Below the pieces are notes generated by a model. That model made no database searches. It was not told the origin of the DNA and saw only the letters and a list, made by a program, of their open reading frames with translations. From contig NZ_KB892443.1 in NCBI RefSeq assembly GCF_000373805.1, positions 100-52,329 of the forward strand: 52,230 nucleotides of DNA, written 5' to 3'. Each line of letters starts with the position of its first letter. Positions within the stretch are counted from its first letter, which is position 1. This document shows, piece after piece, positions 35,089-43,390 of the stretch. A program made the position numbers and the translations under genes. Origin of the DNA: Corynebacterium pilosum DSM 20521 = CIP 103422 (GTDB lineage: Bacteria; Actinomycetota; Actinomycetes; Mycobacteriales; Mycobacteriaceae).

Positions 35089-36054
35089 ATGACACAGACA
35101 CTCCTAGTTACTGACAACGGACCACAGCTGATCGACACTTCCGCGGAGCACGCCGGCGAGGGCGACACCCTGATGAACGTCACCCATTCCTCCGTGAACT
35201 ATAAGGATGGCATGGCGCTGGCCGGGAACAAGGGCGTGGTGCGCACCTTACCTTTGGTGCCGGGCATCGATGCGGTGGGAACCGTGGTGGACTCCCCCAC
35301 GCTTGAGGCCGGCACCCTGGTCACGGTCAACGGCCATGGCATCGGCGAGCGCCGCCACGGCGGTTATACCCCGCAGATGAGAATCGACGCGAAGTACGTC
35401 ACCCCGGTCCCTGACACTTTCGATGCGTGGACCGCCGCCGCGATAGGCACCGCCGGGTACACCGCTGCGCTGTGCGTGCTGGCCCTCGGCGAGGTCGACG
35501 GCCCCGTGCTGGTCACCGGCGCTACCGGTGGCGTGGGTTCGGTCGCTGTGCAGCTGCTCGCCTCCCGTGGGGTGGAGGTCGTGGCGGCTACCGGGCGTAT
35601 CGACGAACACAGTGACTGGCTGCGCGAATTGGGTGCGGCTGAGATTATTGACCGCGCTGAATTCATGGAGGCCAGCAAGCCTCTGCAGAAGGCGAGGTTT
35701 ACTGGGGCGGTGGACACGCTGGGCTCTACCCCACTGGCGAATGTGTTGGCGCAGGTGACCTGGGGCGGCACCGTGGCAGCGTGCGGCATGGCCGCAGGTG
35801 CCGATCTCCCCGCCAGCGTCCTACCCTTCATCTTGCGTGGCGTGAACCTGGCCGGGGTGAACTCGGTGGACGCACCCGCCGAGCTGCGGGAAGAAGCGTG
35901 GGCGCTGCTGGCCCAAGACCTTGACGTGGCGAAGCTGCGCGACCATACCCGGACGGTGGATCTTGAAGGTGCCATCGAGACTGGCGCCGCACTGCTGTCC
36001 GGCACTGGTAGCGGCCGCACCGTCGTTGAAGTGCAGGACGTTGCATCTGAATAA
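35089..36054 (+). CDS. Acrylyl-CoA reductase-like MDR oxidoreductase (AcuI/YhdH family)
   Basis: The 321-residue zinc-free medium-chain dehydrogenase has S-S-V-N-Y-K-D-G-M-A near residue 40, P-G-I-D-A-V-G-T-V, and the Rossmann motif G-A-T-G-G-V-G-S-V-A-V (about 145-155). C-G-M-A-A-G is near 235. The absence of zinc ligands and the NYKD motif point to the YhdH/AcuI group, which reduces acrylyl-CoA or quinones with NADPH. ATG 35089 has TATCGT six bases upstream. Confidence 0.85.
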   Translation: MTQTLLVTDNGPQLIDTSAEHAGEGDTLMNVTHSSVNYKDGMALAGNKGVVRTLPLVPGIDAVGTVVDSPTLEAGTLVTVNGHGIGERRHGGYTPQMRIDAKYVTPVPDTFDAWTAAAIGTAGYTAALCVLALGEVDGPVLVTGATGGVGSVAVQLLASRGVEVVAATGRIDEHSDWLRELGAAEIIDRAEFMEASKPLQKARFTGAVDTLGSTPLANVLAQVTWGGTVAACGMAAGADLPASVLPFILRGVNLAGVNSVDAPAELREEAWALLAQDLDVAKLRDHTRTVDLEGAIETGAALLSGTGSGRTVVEVQDVASE

Positions 36055-36092
36055 TAAAGTGCAATGCGCTGGGTCTCTGCCGTAGCTTTAGC

Positions 36093-36144
36093 GTAGACCG
36101 CTAAGTCTACTATTAACAAAAACGCGGTAGACCCCTCAGTCTAC
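36093..36144 (+). promoter_or_regulatory. Two tandem McbR-type operators
   Basis: Two perfect sites GTAGAC-N6-GTCTAC lie at 36093-36110 and 36127-36144, centres 34 bp apart, ending 21 bp before the ATG at 36166. The core TAGAC-N6-GTCTA is the published consensus of McbR, the master repressor of methionine/cysteine and sulfur assimilation genes in C. glutamicum. The flanking G and C are also symmetric and even the spacers are alike (CGCTAA, CCCTCA), suggesting duplication of the site. Confidence 0.85.
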
Positions 36145-36165
36145 TTGTATCGTGAAAGGTGCACC

Positions 36166-36357
36166 ATGACGACAGCACATTCGACGGATTCGCCTGGGTC
36201 CCCCGCGGACCCCGCTTCGTCGTCGCCTGCGACTTCGCAACCGGATTCGCATGGCAAATTCTCACTCAGCGAGGACTGGACAGCAACGATCGCCGGCCTC
36301 GCACTTCTTATCGCTTGCCTTGCAGGGATCGTCCCTAACATCGGAGAGTGGTTCTAA
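36166..36357 (+). CDS. Small single-TM protein coupled to the YeiH transporter
   Basis: The 63-residue protein has a Ser/Pro/Asp-rich N-terminal half and one TM helix (about 40-58) introduced by S-E-D-W-T-A-T-I-A-G-L. This recalls the E-D-W-W-A-x-x-x-G-L-x-L segment at the N-terminus of many YeiH-family transporters. The stop overlaps the transporter's start as TAATG. Ribosome binding site AAAGG. I infer that it supplies a missing N-terminal helix or an accessory subunit. Confidence 0.75.
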   Translation: MTTAHSTDSPGSPADPASSSPATSQPDSHGKFSLSEDWTATIAGLALLIACLAGIVPNIGEWF

Positions 36358-37532
36358 TGTCACACGTCACAACACAGAACACCTCCCCCGACACAACGCA
36401 GGCCACCGAGCACTCTGACCAGGAATCGGCCAAGGCCCACCCGCTGTGGACCCTGGCCGGCCTAATACTTGTCTTCGGCCTTGCGATTTTAGTTTCGGTG
36501 CTTGTATCCCGCGTACCCGAATGGACCGCGGACACCTGGTTCGGCACCTTCGCCAAGAGCATCGAGTTCCCGATTTATGCCATCATCCTTGGCTTCGCCG
36601 TCAACGGCATCCTCTCGCTTCTCGGCTGGTCCGAGAAGATGGCCGCCGCCTTCCGGGCCGAGCTGTTCATTAAGACCGGCCTAGTCCTGCTGGGCTCAAC
36701 CGTGAACCTGGGCGTGATCGCGTCGGCCGCCGCCCCTGCGGTGATCCAGGCGCTGCTATTGATCGCCACGGTCTTCATGCTGACCTGGTGGTTCGCAGGT
36801 CTGCTCGGGGTGGACAACCACCTGCGCGCACTGCTTGCCTCCGCGTTATCCATCTGTGGCGTCTCCGCCGCCGTCGCCGCGGCAGGCGCTGTGAACGCGC
36901 GCAAGGAGCAGCTCGCTTATACCGCGGGCTTGGTGATCGTTTTCGCCGTACCTTCCATTTTCCTCTTGCCATGGCTTGCCGGGGTGCTTGGGCTCTCGGC
37001 TCCGGTGACCGGCGCGTGGATCGGCGGCAATATCGACACCACGGCGGCTGTCACCGCCGCCGGCGCCGTGGCTGGCGAGGAAGTGCTGCAGTACGCAGCG
37101 ATCGTGAAGATGACGCAGAACGCACTGATCGGTTTCGTCGCCGTCGCACTGTCCCTCTACTTCACCATGAAGGTGGACCGCAGCGCGACGACCGCCAAAC
37201 CAAGCTGGGGCGAAGTGTGGACCCGCTTCCCCAAGTTCGTCCTGGGCTTCATCGCAGCGTCACTGCTGGTGACCATCCTCGCGGCCGCATTCCCCGCAGC
37301 CGCTGATGGTGGCTGGCTGGACTCCGGACTAGACGCCGCGAAGTCACTGCAAACCTTCCTGTTCACGTTGGCGTTCGTGTCCATCGGTTTGGAATTCCGC
37401 TTCAGTTCCCTGCGCGAAGCCGGGTGGAAGCCCCTGCTGGTATTCACCTTCGGCACCGCCGTGAACCTGCTGGTCGGCCTTGCGCTCAGCTGGGTTCTGT
37501 TCGGCGTGGTCTTCGCCGGGCTGTTTAACTGA
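36357..37532 (+). CDS. YeiH-family putative sulfur-compound transporter (UPF0324)
   Basis: The 391-residue protein has about ten to eleven TM helices, with the family blocks L-L-G-S-T-V-N-L-G, S-I-C-G-V-S-A-A-V-A (around 165) and W-I-G-G-N-I-D-T-T-A-A-V. Relatives are annotated as sulfate or sulfonate-related exporters. The two McbR operators upstream of the operon support a role in sulfur metabolism. Ends 14 bp from the convergent leuS stop with no clear terminator between them. Confidence 0.9.
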   Translation: MSHVTTQNTSPDTTQATEHSDQESAKAHPLWTLAGLILVFGLAILVSVLVSRVPEWTADTWFGTFAKSIEFPIYAIILGFAVNGILSLLGWSEKMAAAFRAELFIKTGLVLLGSTVNLGVIASAAAPAVIQALLLIATVFMLTWWFAGLLGVDNHLRALLASALSICGVSAAVAAAGAVNARKEQLAYTAGLVIVFAVPSIFLLPWLAGVLGLSAPVTGAWIGGNIDTTAAVTAAGAVAGEEVLQYAAIVKMTQNALIGFVAVALSLYFTMKVDRSATTAKPSWGEVWTRFPKFVLGFIAASLLVTILAAAFPAAADGGWLDSGLDAAKSLQTFLFTLAFVSIGLEFRFSSLREAGWKPLLVFTFGTAVNLLVGLALSWVLFGVVFAGLFN

Positions 37533-37546
37533 CCCAGCGCCCGGGC

Positions 37547-40390
37547 CTACTTCACCACCAGGTTGACCATCCGGCCTGGGACCACAATCACCTTCACGAT
37601 GTTGCCGTCGCCGACGAATTCGACAACCTTCTCGTCGCCACGCGCGGCCGCCTCAATCTCATCCTTCGAGGCATCGGTAGCCACCTCAATGTGGGAGCGC
37701 ACCTTGCCATTGATCTGGACGGGAAGCTCCACGGAATCGTCGACAAGCCACTTCTCCTCAAAGGTGGGGAAAGGCTCCAACGTAATCGTGTCCGTGTTGC
37801 CCAGACGCTCCCAAAGCTCCTCTGCGATGTGCGGGGCTAGCGGGGAGACCATCTGCACCAGCGGAACAACCGCGGCCTGCGGCACAGCATTCGGGTACGT
37901 CTTGGTCAGGTAGTTGACGTACTCAATGAGCTTCGCCACCACGGTGTTGTCGCGCAGGTTCTCATAGTCATCGATCACACCCGCGATGGTGCGGTGCAGC
38001 TGCTTATTGTCATCATCGGTCAGCTCTTCGTCAGAGGCCAACAGTTCGCCGGTCTCTTCGTCGATAAGCAAACGCCACAAACGCTGCAGGAAGCGGTACG
38101 CGCCGACGACATCCTTCGTCGCCCACGGGCGTGAGGTGTCCAGCGGGCCCATCGACATCTCATAGACGCGCAGGGTGTCCGCGCCGAACTCATCGGCGAT
38201 CTCATCTGGGCTCACCGAGTTCTTCAGTGACTTGCCCATCTTGCCGTACTCCTGGGTGACTTCCTCGCCCTGGTAGTAGAACTTGCCGTCGCGCTCCTCC
38301 ACCTCGGTGGCGGGCACGTACACGCCGCGCGCATCGGTGTAGGCGTAGGCCTGGATATAGCCCTGGTTGTACAGACGGCGGTAGGGCTCCTTCGAAGTCA
38401 CATGGCCCAAGTCATAGAGGACCTTGTGCCAGAACCGGGAGTAGAGCAGGTGCAGCACGGCGTGCTCGACACCGCCGACGTACAGGTCGACGCCGCCGGG
38501 ATCGTTCTCACCGCGCGGGCCGGTCCAGTAGCGCTCATTCTCGATGTCAACGAAAGCCTCATCGTTCGTCGGATCGATATAACGCAGCTGGTACCAGGAC
38601 GAACCCGCCCACTGCGGCATCACGTTGGTGTCGCGCTTGTACTGCTTCGGGCCGTCGCCCAGATCCAGGGTGACGTTGACCCACTCCGTGGCCTTGGCCA
38701 GCGGCGGGGAAGGTTCGGAATCGATATCGTCCGGGTCGAGGCTGACTGGCTTGTAGTCCTCGACCTCCGGCAGCTCGACCGGCAGCATCGACTCGGGCAG
38801 CGGGTGCGCATGGCCTTCCTCGTCGTAGACGATCGGGAAAGGCTCGCCCCAGTAACGCTGGCGGGCAAACAGCCAGTCGCGCAGCTTGTACTGAATCTTC
38901 TCCTCGCCAGCGCCTTCGGCAACCAGCCAGTCGATGGTGGTGGAGATCGCCTCCTCCTTGCCCTGGCCGTTGAGGTCCAGCCCGCGGTCATTGGCCGAGT
39001 TGATGTGGGCCGCGTCCTCGGTGAAGGCGGTCTCGGAGATGTCGCCATCTAGGACAGCGATGATCGGCAGCTCAAACTCCGTGGCGAACTCATAGTCGCG
39101 CTCGTCGTGAGCCGGCACCGCCATAATCGCGCCGGTGCCGTAGCCGGTGAGCACGTAGTCCGCGATGAAGATAGGCACCTGCTCACCCGAGACGGGGTTC
39201 GTGGCGAACGTGCCCAGGAAAACGCCAGTCTTTTCCTTGTTCTCCTGGCGCTCCAGGTCCGACTTCGCCGCGATATCGCGCAGGTACTTCTGCACGGCTT
39301 CTGCCGGGGTCTCGCACCCGTAGGTCCACTTCGGGTTCGTGCCCTCAGGGAATTCGCTGGCGGTCAGCGCCGCGACAAGCTCGTGCTCCGGTGCCAAAGA
39401 AACATAGGTAGCGCCGAACAGGGTATCGGCACGGGTGGTAAACACGCGGATGGTGTGTTCCTCGCCGCTACCAGGGGAAACAGCCGTGAACCCGACCTCC
39501 GCGCCACGCGAACGGCCAATCCAATTACGCTGCATCGCCTTGACCTTCTCCGGCCAATCCAACAGCTCCAAATCATCCAACAGACGATCCGAGTACGCCG
39601 TAATCCGCATCATCCACTGACGCAGACGCTTCCTAAACACCGGGAAATTGCCACGCTCAGACTTACCGTCCGCCGTGACTTCCTCATTCGCCAACACCGT
39701 GCCCAGCCCCGGGCACCAGTTCACCATCGACTCACTCAGGTACACCAGGCGGAACTCGTCGACAGCCGCGCGCTGCTCATCAGCACTTAACGACGAGTAC
39801 TCACGCCCGTCTTTCGTGGTGCGAGCACCGGAGGATAATTCGTCGATAAGCTCCGCGATGGGGCGTGCTTTCTGCTGCTCCTCATCGAACCAGGCGTTGT
39901 AAATCTGCAGGAAAATCCACTGGGTCCATTTGTAGAACTCCGGATCCGTCGTCGCCACCGCGCGGCGCTTATCGTGGCCGAGGCCCAGGGAGCCCAGCTG
40001 ACGCTCCATGTTCTCGATATTGGCCATGGTGGTTGTGCGCGGGTGCGTGCCCGTCTGGATCGCGTACTGCTCGGCCGGCAAGCCGAAAGCGTCATAACCC
40101 AGCGTGTGCAGGACATTCTTGCCCCGCATGCGGTGGTAGCGCGCGAACACGTCCGTGGCGATATAACCAAGCGGATGACCCACGTGCAGACCCGCGCCCG
40201 AAGGGTACGGGAACATGTCCTGCACATTGAGCTTTTCCTTCGGCAGCTCACCGCCTGTGGCAAGATCGCCGACCGGGTTCGGGGCGTGGAAAGTGCCGTG
40301 GTCAGCCCAGTACTTTTGCCACTTCGTTTCGATCGTATTCGCCAGCTCCGCCGAGTAGCGGAAGGCGGGTCCCTGTTGCGCGTTCGTCAT
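37547..40390 (-). CDS. leuS: Leucyl-tRNA synthetase
   Basis: The 947-residue class Ia synthetase has the HIGH-region [16 protein letters not shown] (about 62-77), a CP1 editing domain (about 280-470, with the T-rich editing loop [10 protein letters not shown]), and K-M-G-K-S-L-K-N-S as the KMSKS motif (about 725). An anticodon-binding and C-terminal domain follow. ATG 40390 is preceded by TACACT at eight bases, so it may be leaderless. Length is normal for actinobacteria. Confidence 0.97.
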   Translation of the reverse strand: MTNAQQGPAFRYSAELANTIETKWQKYWADHGTFHAPNPVGDLATGGELPKEKLNVQDMFPYPSGAGLHVGHPLGYIATDVFARYHRMRGKNVLHTLGYDAFGLPAEQYAIQTGTHPRTTTMANIENMERQLGSLGLGHDKRRAVATTDPEFYKWTQWIFLQIYNAWFDEEQQKARPIAELIDELSSGARTTKDGREYSSLSADEQRAAVDEFRLVYLSESMVNWCPGLGTVLANEEVTADGKSERGNFPVFRKRLRQWMMRITAYSDRLLDDLELLDWPEKVKAMQRNWIGRSRGAEVGFTAVSPGSGEEHTIRVFTTRADTLFGATYVSLAPEHELVAALTASEFPEGTNPKWTYGCETPAEAVQKYLRDIAAKSDLERQENKEKTGVFLGTFATNPVSGEQVPIFIADYVLTGYGTGAIMAVPAHDERDYEFATEFELPIIAVLDGDISETAFTEDAAHINSANDRGLDLNGQGKEEAISTTIDWLVAEGAGEEKIQYKLRDWLFARQRYWGEPFPIVYDEEGHAHPLPESMLPVELPEVEDYKPVSLDPDDIDSEPSPPLAKATEWVNVTLDLGDGPKQYKRDTNVMPQWAGSSWYQLRYIDPTNDEAFVDIENERYWTGPRGENDPGGVDLYVGGVEHAVLHLLYSRFWHKVLYDLGHVTSKEPYRRLYNQGYIQAYAYTDARGVYVPATEVEERDGKFYYQGEEVTQEYGKMGKSLKNSVSPDEIADEFGADTLRVYEMSMGPLDTSRPWATKDVVGAYRFLQRLWRLLIDEETGELLASDEELTDDDNKQLHRTIAGVIDDYENLRDNTVVAKLIEYVNYLTKTYPNAVPQAAVVPLVQMVSPLAPHIAEELWERLGNTDTITLEPFPTFEEKWLVDDSVELPVQINGKVRSHIEVATDASKDEIEAAARGDEKVVEFVGDGNIVKVIVVPGRMVNLVVK

Positions 40391-40461
40391 GGTTGAACAG
40401 TGTAGTAGACCCTCCGGACATAAGCGGGTGCAGGGCGTTGAGTTAGCAGGGGCTGGCGTAA

Positions 40462-41589
40462 TTATCCGCTGTCATCTTGGATTTGCTCCTCAATCGCCCC
40501 TAACGCGCGGCCCACTGCGTAACGCAGCGCTTCTGCCCCGGCGTAGTTGAGCTCCGGCGGCGCACCATTGACCTGACTCGGCTCCTGTAGGCCCCACATG
40601 TCGCGCAACGCGTTAGCGCGCACGGGAATGGTTTCTGCCTCAGTGCCCATCGGGGGCAGTTCAGGATTCGTGCTCAGCGTGATGTCGAGCATGCCCACCG
40701 GCGTATCGATCATCTCCGCGGCCGTCTCCCGGCCAATCAACGAGGCCATCGCGTCCATCAACGCCACCGTCACCTCATCAGGCGAATAACCCGCAATCAA
40801 CTCCTTCAACACATAATCCAAGAACAGCTCCGGGCGCTCAAGGGCCTCCTCCCCCTCCCTGGTCAGGCTGTACACGGAGTAGTGGGTGGGATCATGAATC
40901 AGCTGCGCGCTTTCCAAACAATCCACCGCAGTACTAATCAGGACGAGCTCCGGGGATTCCACAATGTCCATCCCAAGGTCTAGGAGCATCGTCGTTAAGC
41001 GCGGATCAATGTCGTCTTCGGGGACTTCGGGCACCTCAATCTCACCGTCCGCGAAGACCGCCAGAGCTGTGCGTAGCCGGGGCGCGATCGCGTCTGTCAC
41101 AACATCGGATAGCTCCGGGGTGTCCACCTGGTGTGGTTCCACGAGGGACTCGTCGTAAAGCGTGCGGAATGTAGGGCTGACATGACACATCGCCTCGACG
41201 AAAGAACGCGGGACTGGGGTTAAAATGGGCTCGGCGAGCCCTGCCAGCTCATTGTGGATGAAGGCGGCCGGGAGCGGGAGGGTGTTACTGCTGCTGAGCA
41301 GGCTGGGGAATTGGACCTCGGAGGCGATGCGTTCGCGCAGAGTCACCGTGATCCGCGATGCGCGCGGTGGTTGAAAAGCGGCCGTGATCTGGTGCTTTTC
41401 GACGAAAACATCTTCCAAGATAGCGTACGGATCCTGCTCAATCTCCGGCGCGAAGAGAAGCTCGCCGGGCCAATCATGGACGATCTGAACTGCTTCGTGC
41501 AGATCTTCTATCGTCCAGGAGGAGTCCACTAGGATCACGCTCGGATCTCCCCCGCCATCCTGCTGAATTTCCAGAACCAGGCCCGCCAT
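40462..41589 (-). CDS. Uncharacterised protein, paralogue C of a local family
   Basis: The 375-residue acidic protein follows the plan of the 31523 and 34123 proteins. It has an N-terminal beta domain (L-V-L-E-I-Q-Q-D-G ... [13 protein letters not shown]), an alpha middle, and a winged-helix-like unit [11 protein letters not shown] ... [11 protein letters not shown] (about 215-250). No catalytic motif recognised. ATG 41589 has a good ribosome binding site (AAAGGAGAAG). It lies 71 bp upstream of leuS on the same strand. Confidence 0.75.
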   Translation of the reverse strand: MAGLVLEIQQDGGGDPSVILVDSSWTIEDLHEAVQIVHDWPGELLFAPEIEQDPYAILEDVFVEKHQITAAFQPPRASRITVTLRERIASEVQFPSLLSSSNTLPLPAAFIHNELAGLAEPILTPVPRSFVEAMCHVSPTFRTLYDESLVEPHQVDTPELSDVVTDAIAPRLRTALAVFADGEIEVPEVPEDDIDPRLTTMLLDLGMDIVESPELVLISTAVDCLESAQLIHDPTHYSVYSLTREGEEALERPELFLDYVLKELIAGYSPDEVTVALMDAMASLIGRETAAEMIDTPVGMLDITLSTNPELPPMGTEAETIPVRANALRDMWGLQEPSQVNGAPPELNYAGAEALRYAVGRALGAIEEQIQDDSG

Positions 41590-41818
41590 TCGCTTCTCCT
41601 TTGGTTGGGATTCCAGCCCCAAGCGTAGAACAAGTGCGACCGCGAGACAGGGCTTTTTGCCTGCTGCGATGCGTCCTCGGGGGTAGCCGAAAGGAACCTC
41701 TTTCACACCCGCGTGCGACGAACGTGCCAATGTGTGCCACAATTGGCCCCAGTCGCGGTTTTATTGCACAGTGTTTAATTTGGTTTACTCGCTCGCAGGA
41801 AATTTTTACGCGGGCCCT

Positions 41819-41872
41819 ACTGATGATTCGAGTGAGTCGTCCCAGTGGAGTTCAAACGACTCGCCCATCAGT
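41819..41872 (+). promoter_or_regulatory. Long hairpin in the upstream region of the cold-shock gene
   Basis: ACTGATG (41819-41825) pairs with CATCAGT (41866-41872) and, inside, GAGTCGT (41834-41840) pairs with ACGACTC (41856-41862). The hairpin ends about 46 bases before the csp ATG. Cold-shock mRNAs often carry structured leaders that change fold with temperature; that role here is inference. The remaining 41590-41818 holds the promoter of gene C and nothing else I recognise. Confidence 0.5.
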
Positions 41873-41918
41873 GAAGCATGCTGATGTGCGTACACCATCG
41901 CAAGAAATAGGTATATGT

Positions 41919-42122
41919 ATGGCACAGGGTACTGTGAAATGGTTCAACGGCGACAAGGGCTACGGCTTCATCGCTCCTAACGACGGGTCCGACGATCTGT
42001 TCGTGCACTTCTCCGAGATCCAGGGCAGCGGCTTCCGCAACCTGGAAGAAGGCCAGAGCGTAGGGTTCGAGGTCGGCGAAGGCGCCAAGGGCCCACAGGC
42101 ACAGCAGGTCCGCGCACTGTAG
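41919..42122 (+). CDS. cspA: Cold-shock protein, CspA family
   Basis: The 67-residue OB-fold RNA/DNA chaperone has RNP1 K-G-Y-G-F-I and RNP2 L-F-V-H-F motifs, and opens [10 protein letters not shown], typical of actinobacterial CspA. It melts RNA secondary structure. It has a long structured leader and is followed at once by a strong terminator, so it is monocistronic. Confidence 0.96.
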   Translation: MAQGTVKWFNGDKGYGFIAPNDGSDDLFVHFSEIQGSGFRNLEEGQSVGFEVGEGAKGPQAQQVRAL

Positions 42123-42156
42123 TTCACTGCAGTAAGCACTTAACCGCTTAATCGAG

Positions 42157-42197
42157 ACTGCCCGCACAGACTTGTTGTCTGCGCGGGCAGTTTCTTT
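42157..42197 (+). terminator. Terminator of cspA
   Basis: A near-perfect 14-bp stem (ACTGCCCGC-A-CAGAC pairing with GTCTG-C-GCGGGCAGT, five-base loop TTGTT) is followed by TTTCTTT. Confidence 0.92.
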
Positions 42198-42234
42198 GTG
42201 TCTGTGAATGGTGCCGTGAGGTGGGTCCAACTTC

Positions 42235-42240
42235 TAAGAT
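42235..42240 (+). promoter_or_regulatory. -10 box of the SDR gene (probable leaderless transcript)
   Basis: TAAGAT lies seven bases before the ATG at 42248, with no ribosome binding site. Confidence 0.5.
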
Positions 42241-42247
42241 CGACCTT

Positions 42248-42997
42248 ATGCGTTCTATTTTTATTACAGGGGCCGCCGGCGGAATCGGCCTGGCCACGGC
42301 CCGGAATTTTCTTGATGAAGGCTGGCTGGTCGGTGCTTACGACATCGCCGATGTCCCGCTCGAGCACCCGAACTTGGTCACCGGTCAGCTGGATGTAATC
42401 GATTCCGCGCAGTGGGAGGCGGCGCTTGCTGACTTCGCCAAGCACACCGGCGGCGGCATCGACGTGGTGGACAACAACGCCGGCATCATTGCTTCCGGGC
42501 CGCTTGCCGACGCCGATCCGAACCGCGTCCGTTCGCTTGTCGACGTCAACGCCGTGGGAGTCACCCTTGGAGCGCGGGCTGCACACCCGTACCTTGCGAA
42601 AACGCGCGGCACGCTGATCAACATCGCCAGCGCATCGGCGATCTTCGGGCAGCCGTCGATTGCCGTGTACTCGGCGACTAAGGCGTATGTTGGCACGCTG
42701 ACGGAGGCGCTAAGCCTGGAATGGCGGGGCGACGGCATACGCGTCGTCGACGTGTGGCCACTGTGGGCAAAGACGACGCTTGCCGACGTCGACGCGGCCA
42801 GCGTCCGCCGCCTCGGAGTAAACATCACCCCGGAGCAGGTCGCCGACACCGTCTTCACCGCCGCGACTGCGACCGGCCGATGGAACCGCGGGAAGCTGCA
42901 CTATGGGGTCTCTACCTTGGACAAGATTCTTTACGTCGCCGGCAAGATCGCGCCGGACCGGCTGCGCCGGCTGGTCACCCGCATCCTGGCAGGGTGA
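42248..42997 (+). CDS. Short-chain dehydrogenase/reductase
   Basis: The 249-residue classical SDR has T-G-A-A-G-G-I-G at residues 7-14 for the cofactor, N-N-A-G, an Ser in the S-A-S-A-I-F-G strand, and Y-S-A-T-K as the catalytic Tyr/Lys. Asp after beta-2 (A-Y-D-I-A-D) suggests NAD preference. Substrate unknown. Lies between cspA and the repeat-flanked accessory region. Confidence 0.88.
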   Translation: MRSIFITGAAGGIGLATARNFLDEGWLVGAYDIADVPLEHPNLVTGQLDVIDSAQWEAALADFAKHTGGGIDVVDNNAGIIASGPLADADPNRVRSLVDVNAVGVTLGARAAHPYLAKTRGTLINIASASAIFGQPSIAVYSATKAYVGTLTEALSLEWRGDGIRVVDVWPLWAKTTLADVDAASVRRLGVNITPEQVADTVFTAATATGRWNRGKLHYGVSTLDKILYVAGKIAPDRLRRLVTRILAG

Positions 42998-43030
42998 GAG
43001 GGCTGTTGGGCGACCGAAATCCACGTCATT

Positions 43031-43365
43031 TTAAGTCATACTTTGAATGTGCAACGCGATTTGCACTTTCCTGAACAGTGCATTTCCAATGATGGCCCCT
43101 CATTAGAAATTCCTCATTGGACATTTGCAATGAGGAATTCCAACTTCCCCAATGATGATTGGGAGTTTTGGTTCGAGACTCTCCGCTGCAGGGCTTGCGG
43201 GGAGACCAGCGCGCAGGGGGCAATCCCTGGGCATTCTTGCGCCAGGTCCCCTCCCTTACGACCAGGCACTTTAAAATGGATCGGTGCAAGATGGCGCCAT
43301 CTCGCACCGCTGCGTTACAAAGCTGCAGGTCGTCGCACACCCCACCTGGTGCAGGGTGGCTGCAC
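43031..43365. repeat. Left copy of a ~340-bp direct repeat with iterated inverted motifs
   Basis: Similar throughout to 45121-45460, in the same orientation but diverged, with long exact stretches. It starts at AAGTCATA. An AT-rich half carries a perfect 12-bp stem (43108-43119 with 43128-43139) and CCCAAT-N4-ATTGGG (43148-43163). The GC-rich half carries four copies of a GGTGCAAGATGG-like motif in alternating orientation (43232-43246, a 28-bp palindromic pair at 43282-43309, and 43345-43359). No gene seen inside. Confidence 0.85.
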
Positions 43366-43390
43366 CTATGGCAAGCTTTGAGCACTCACG

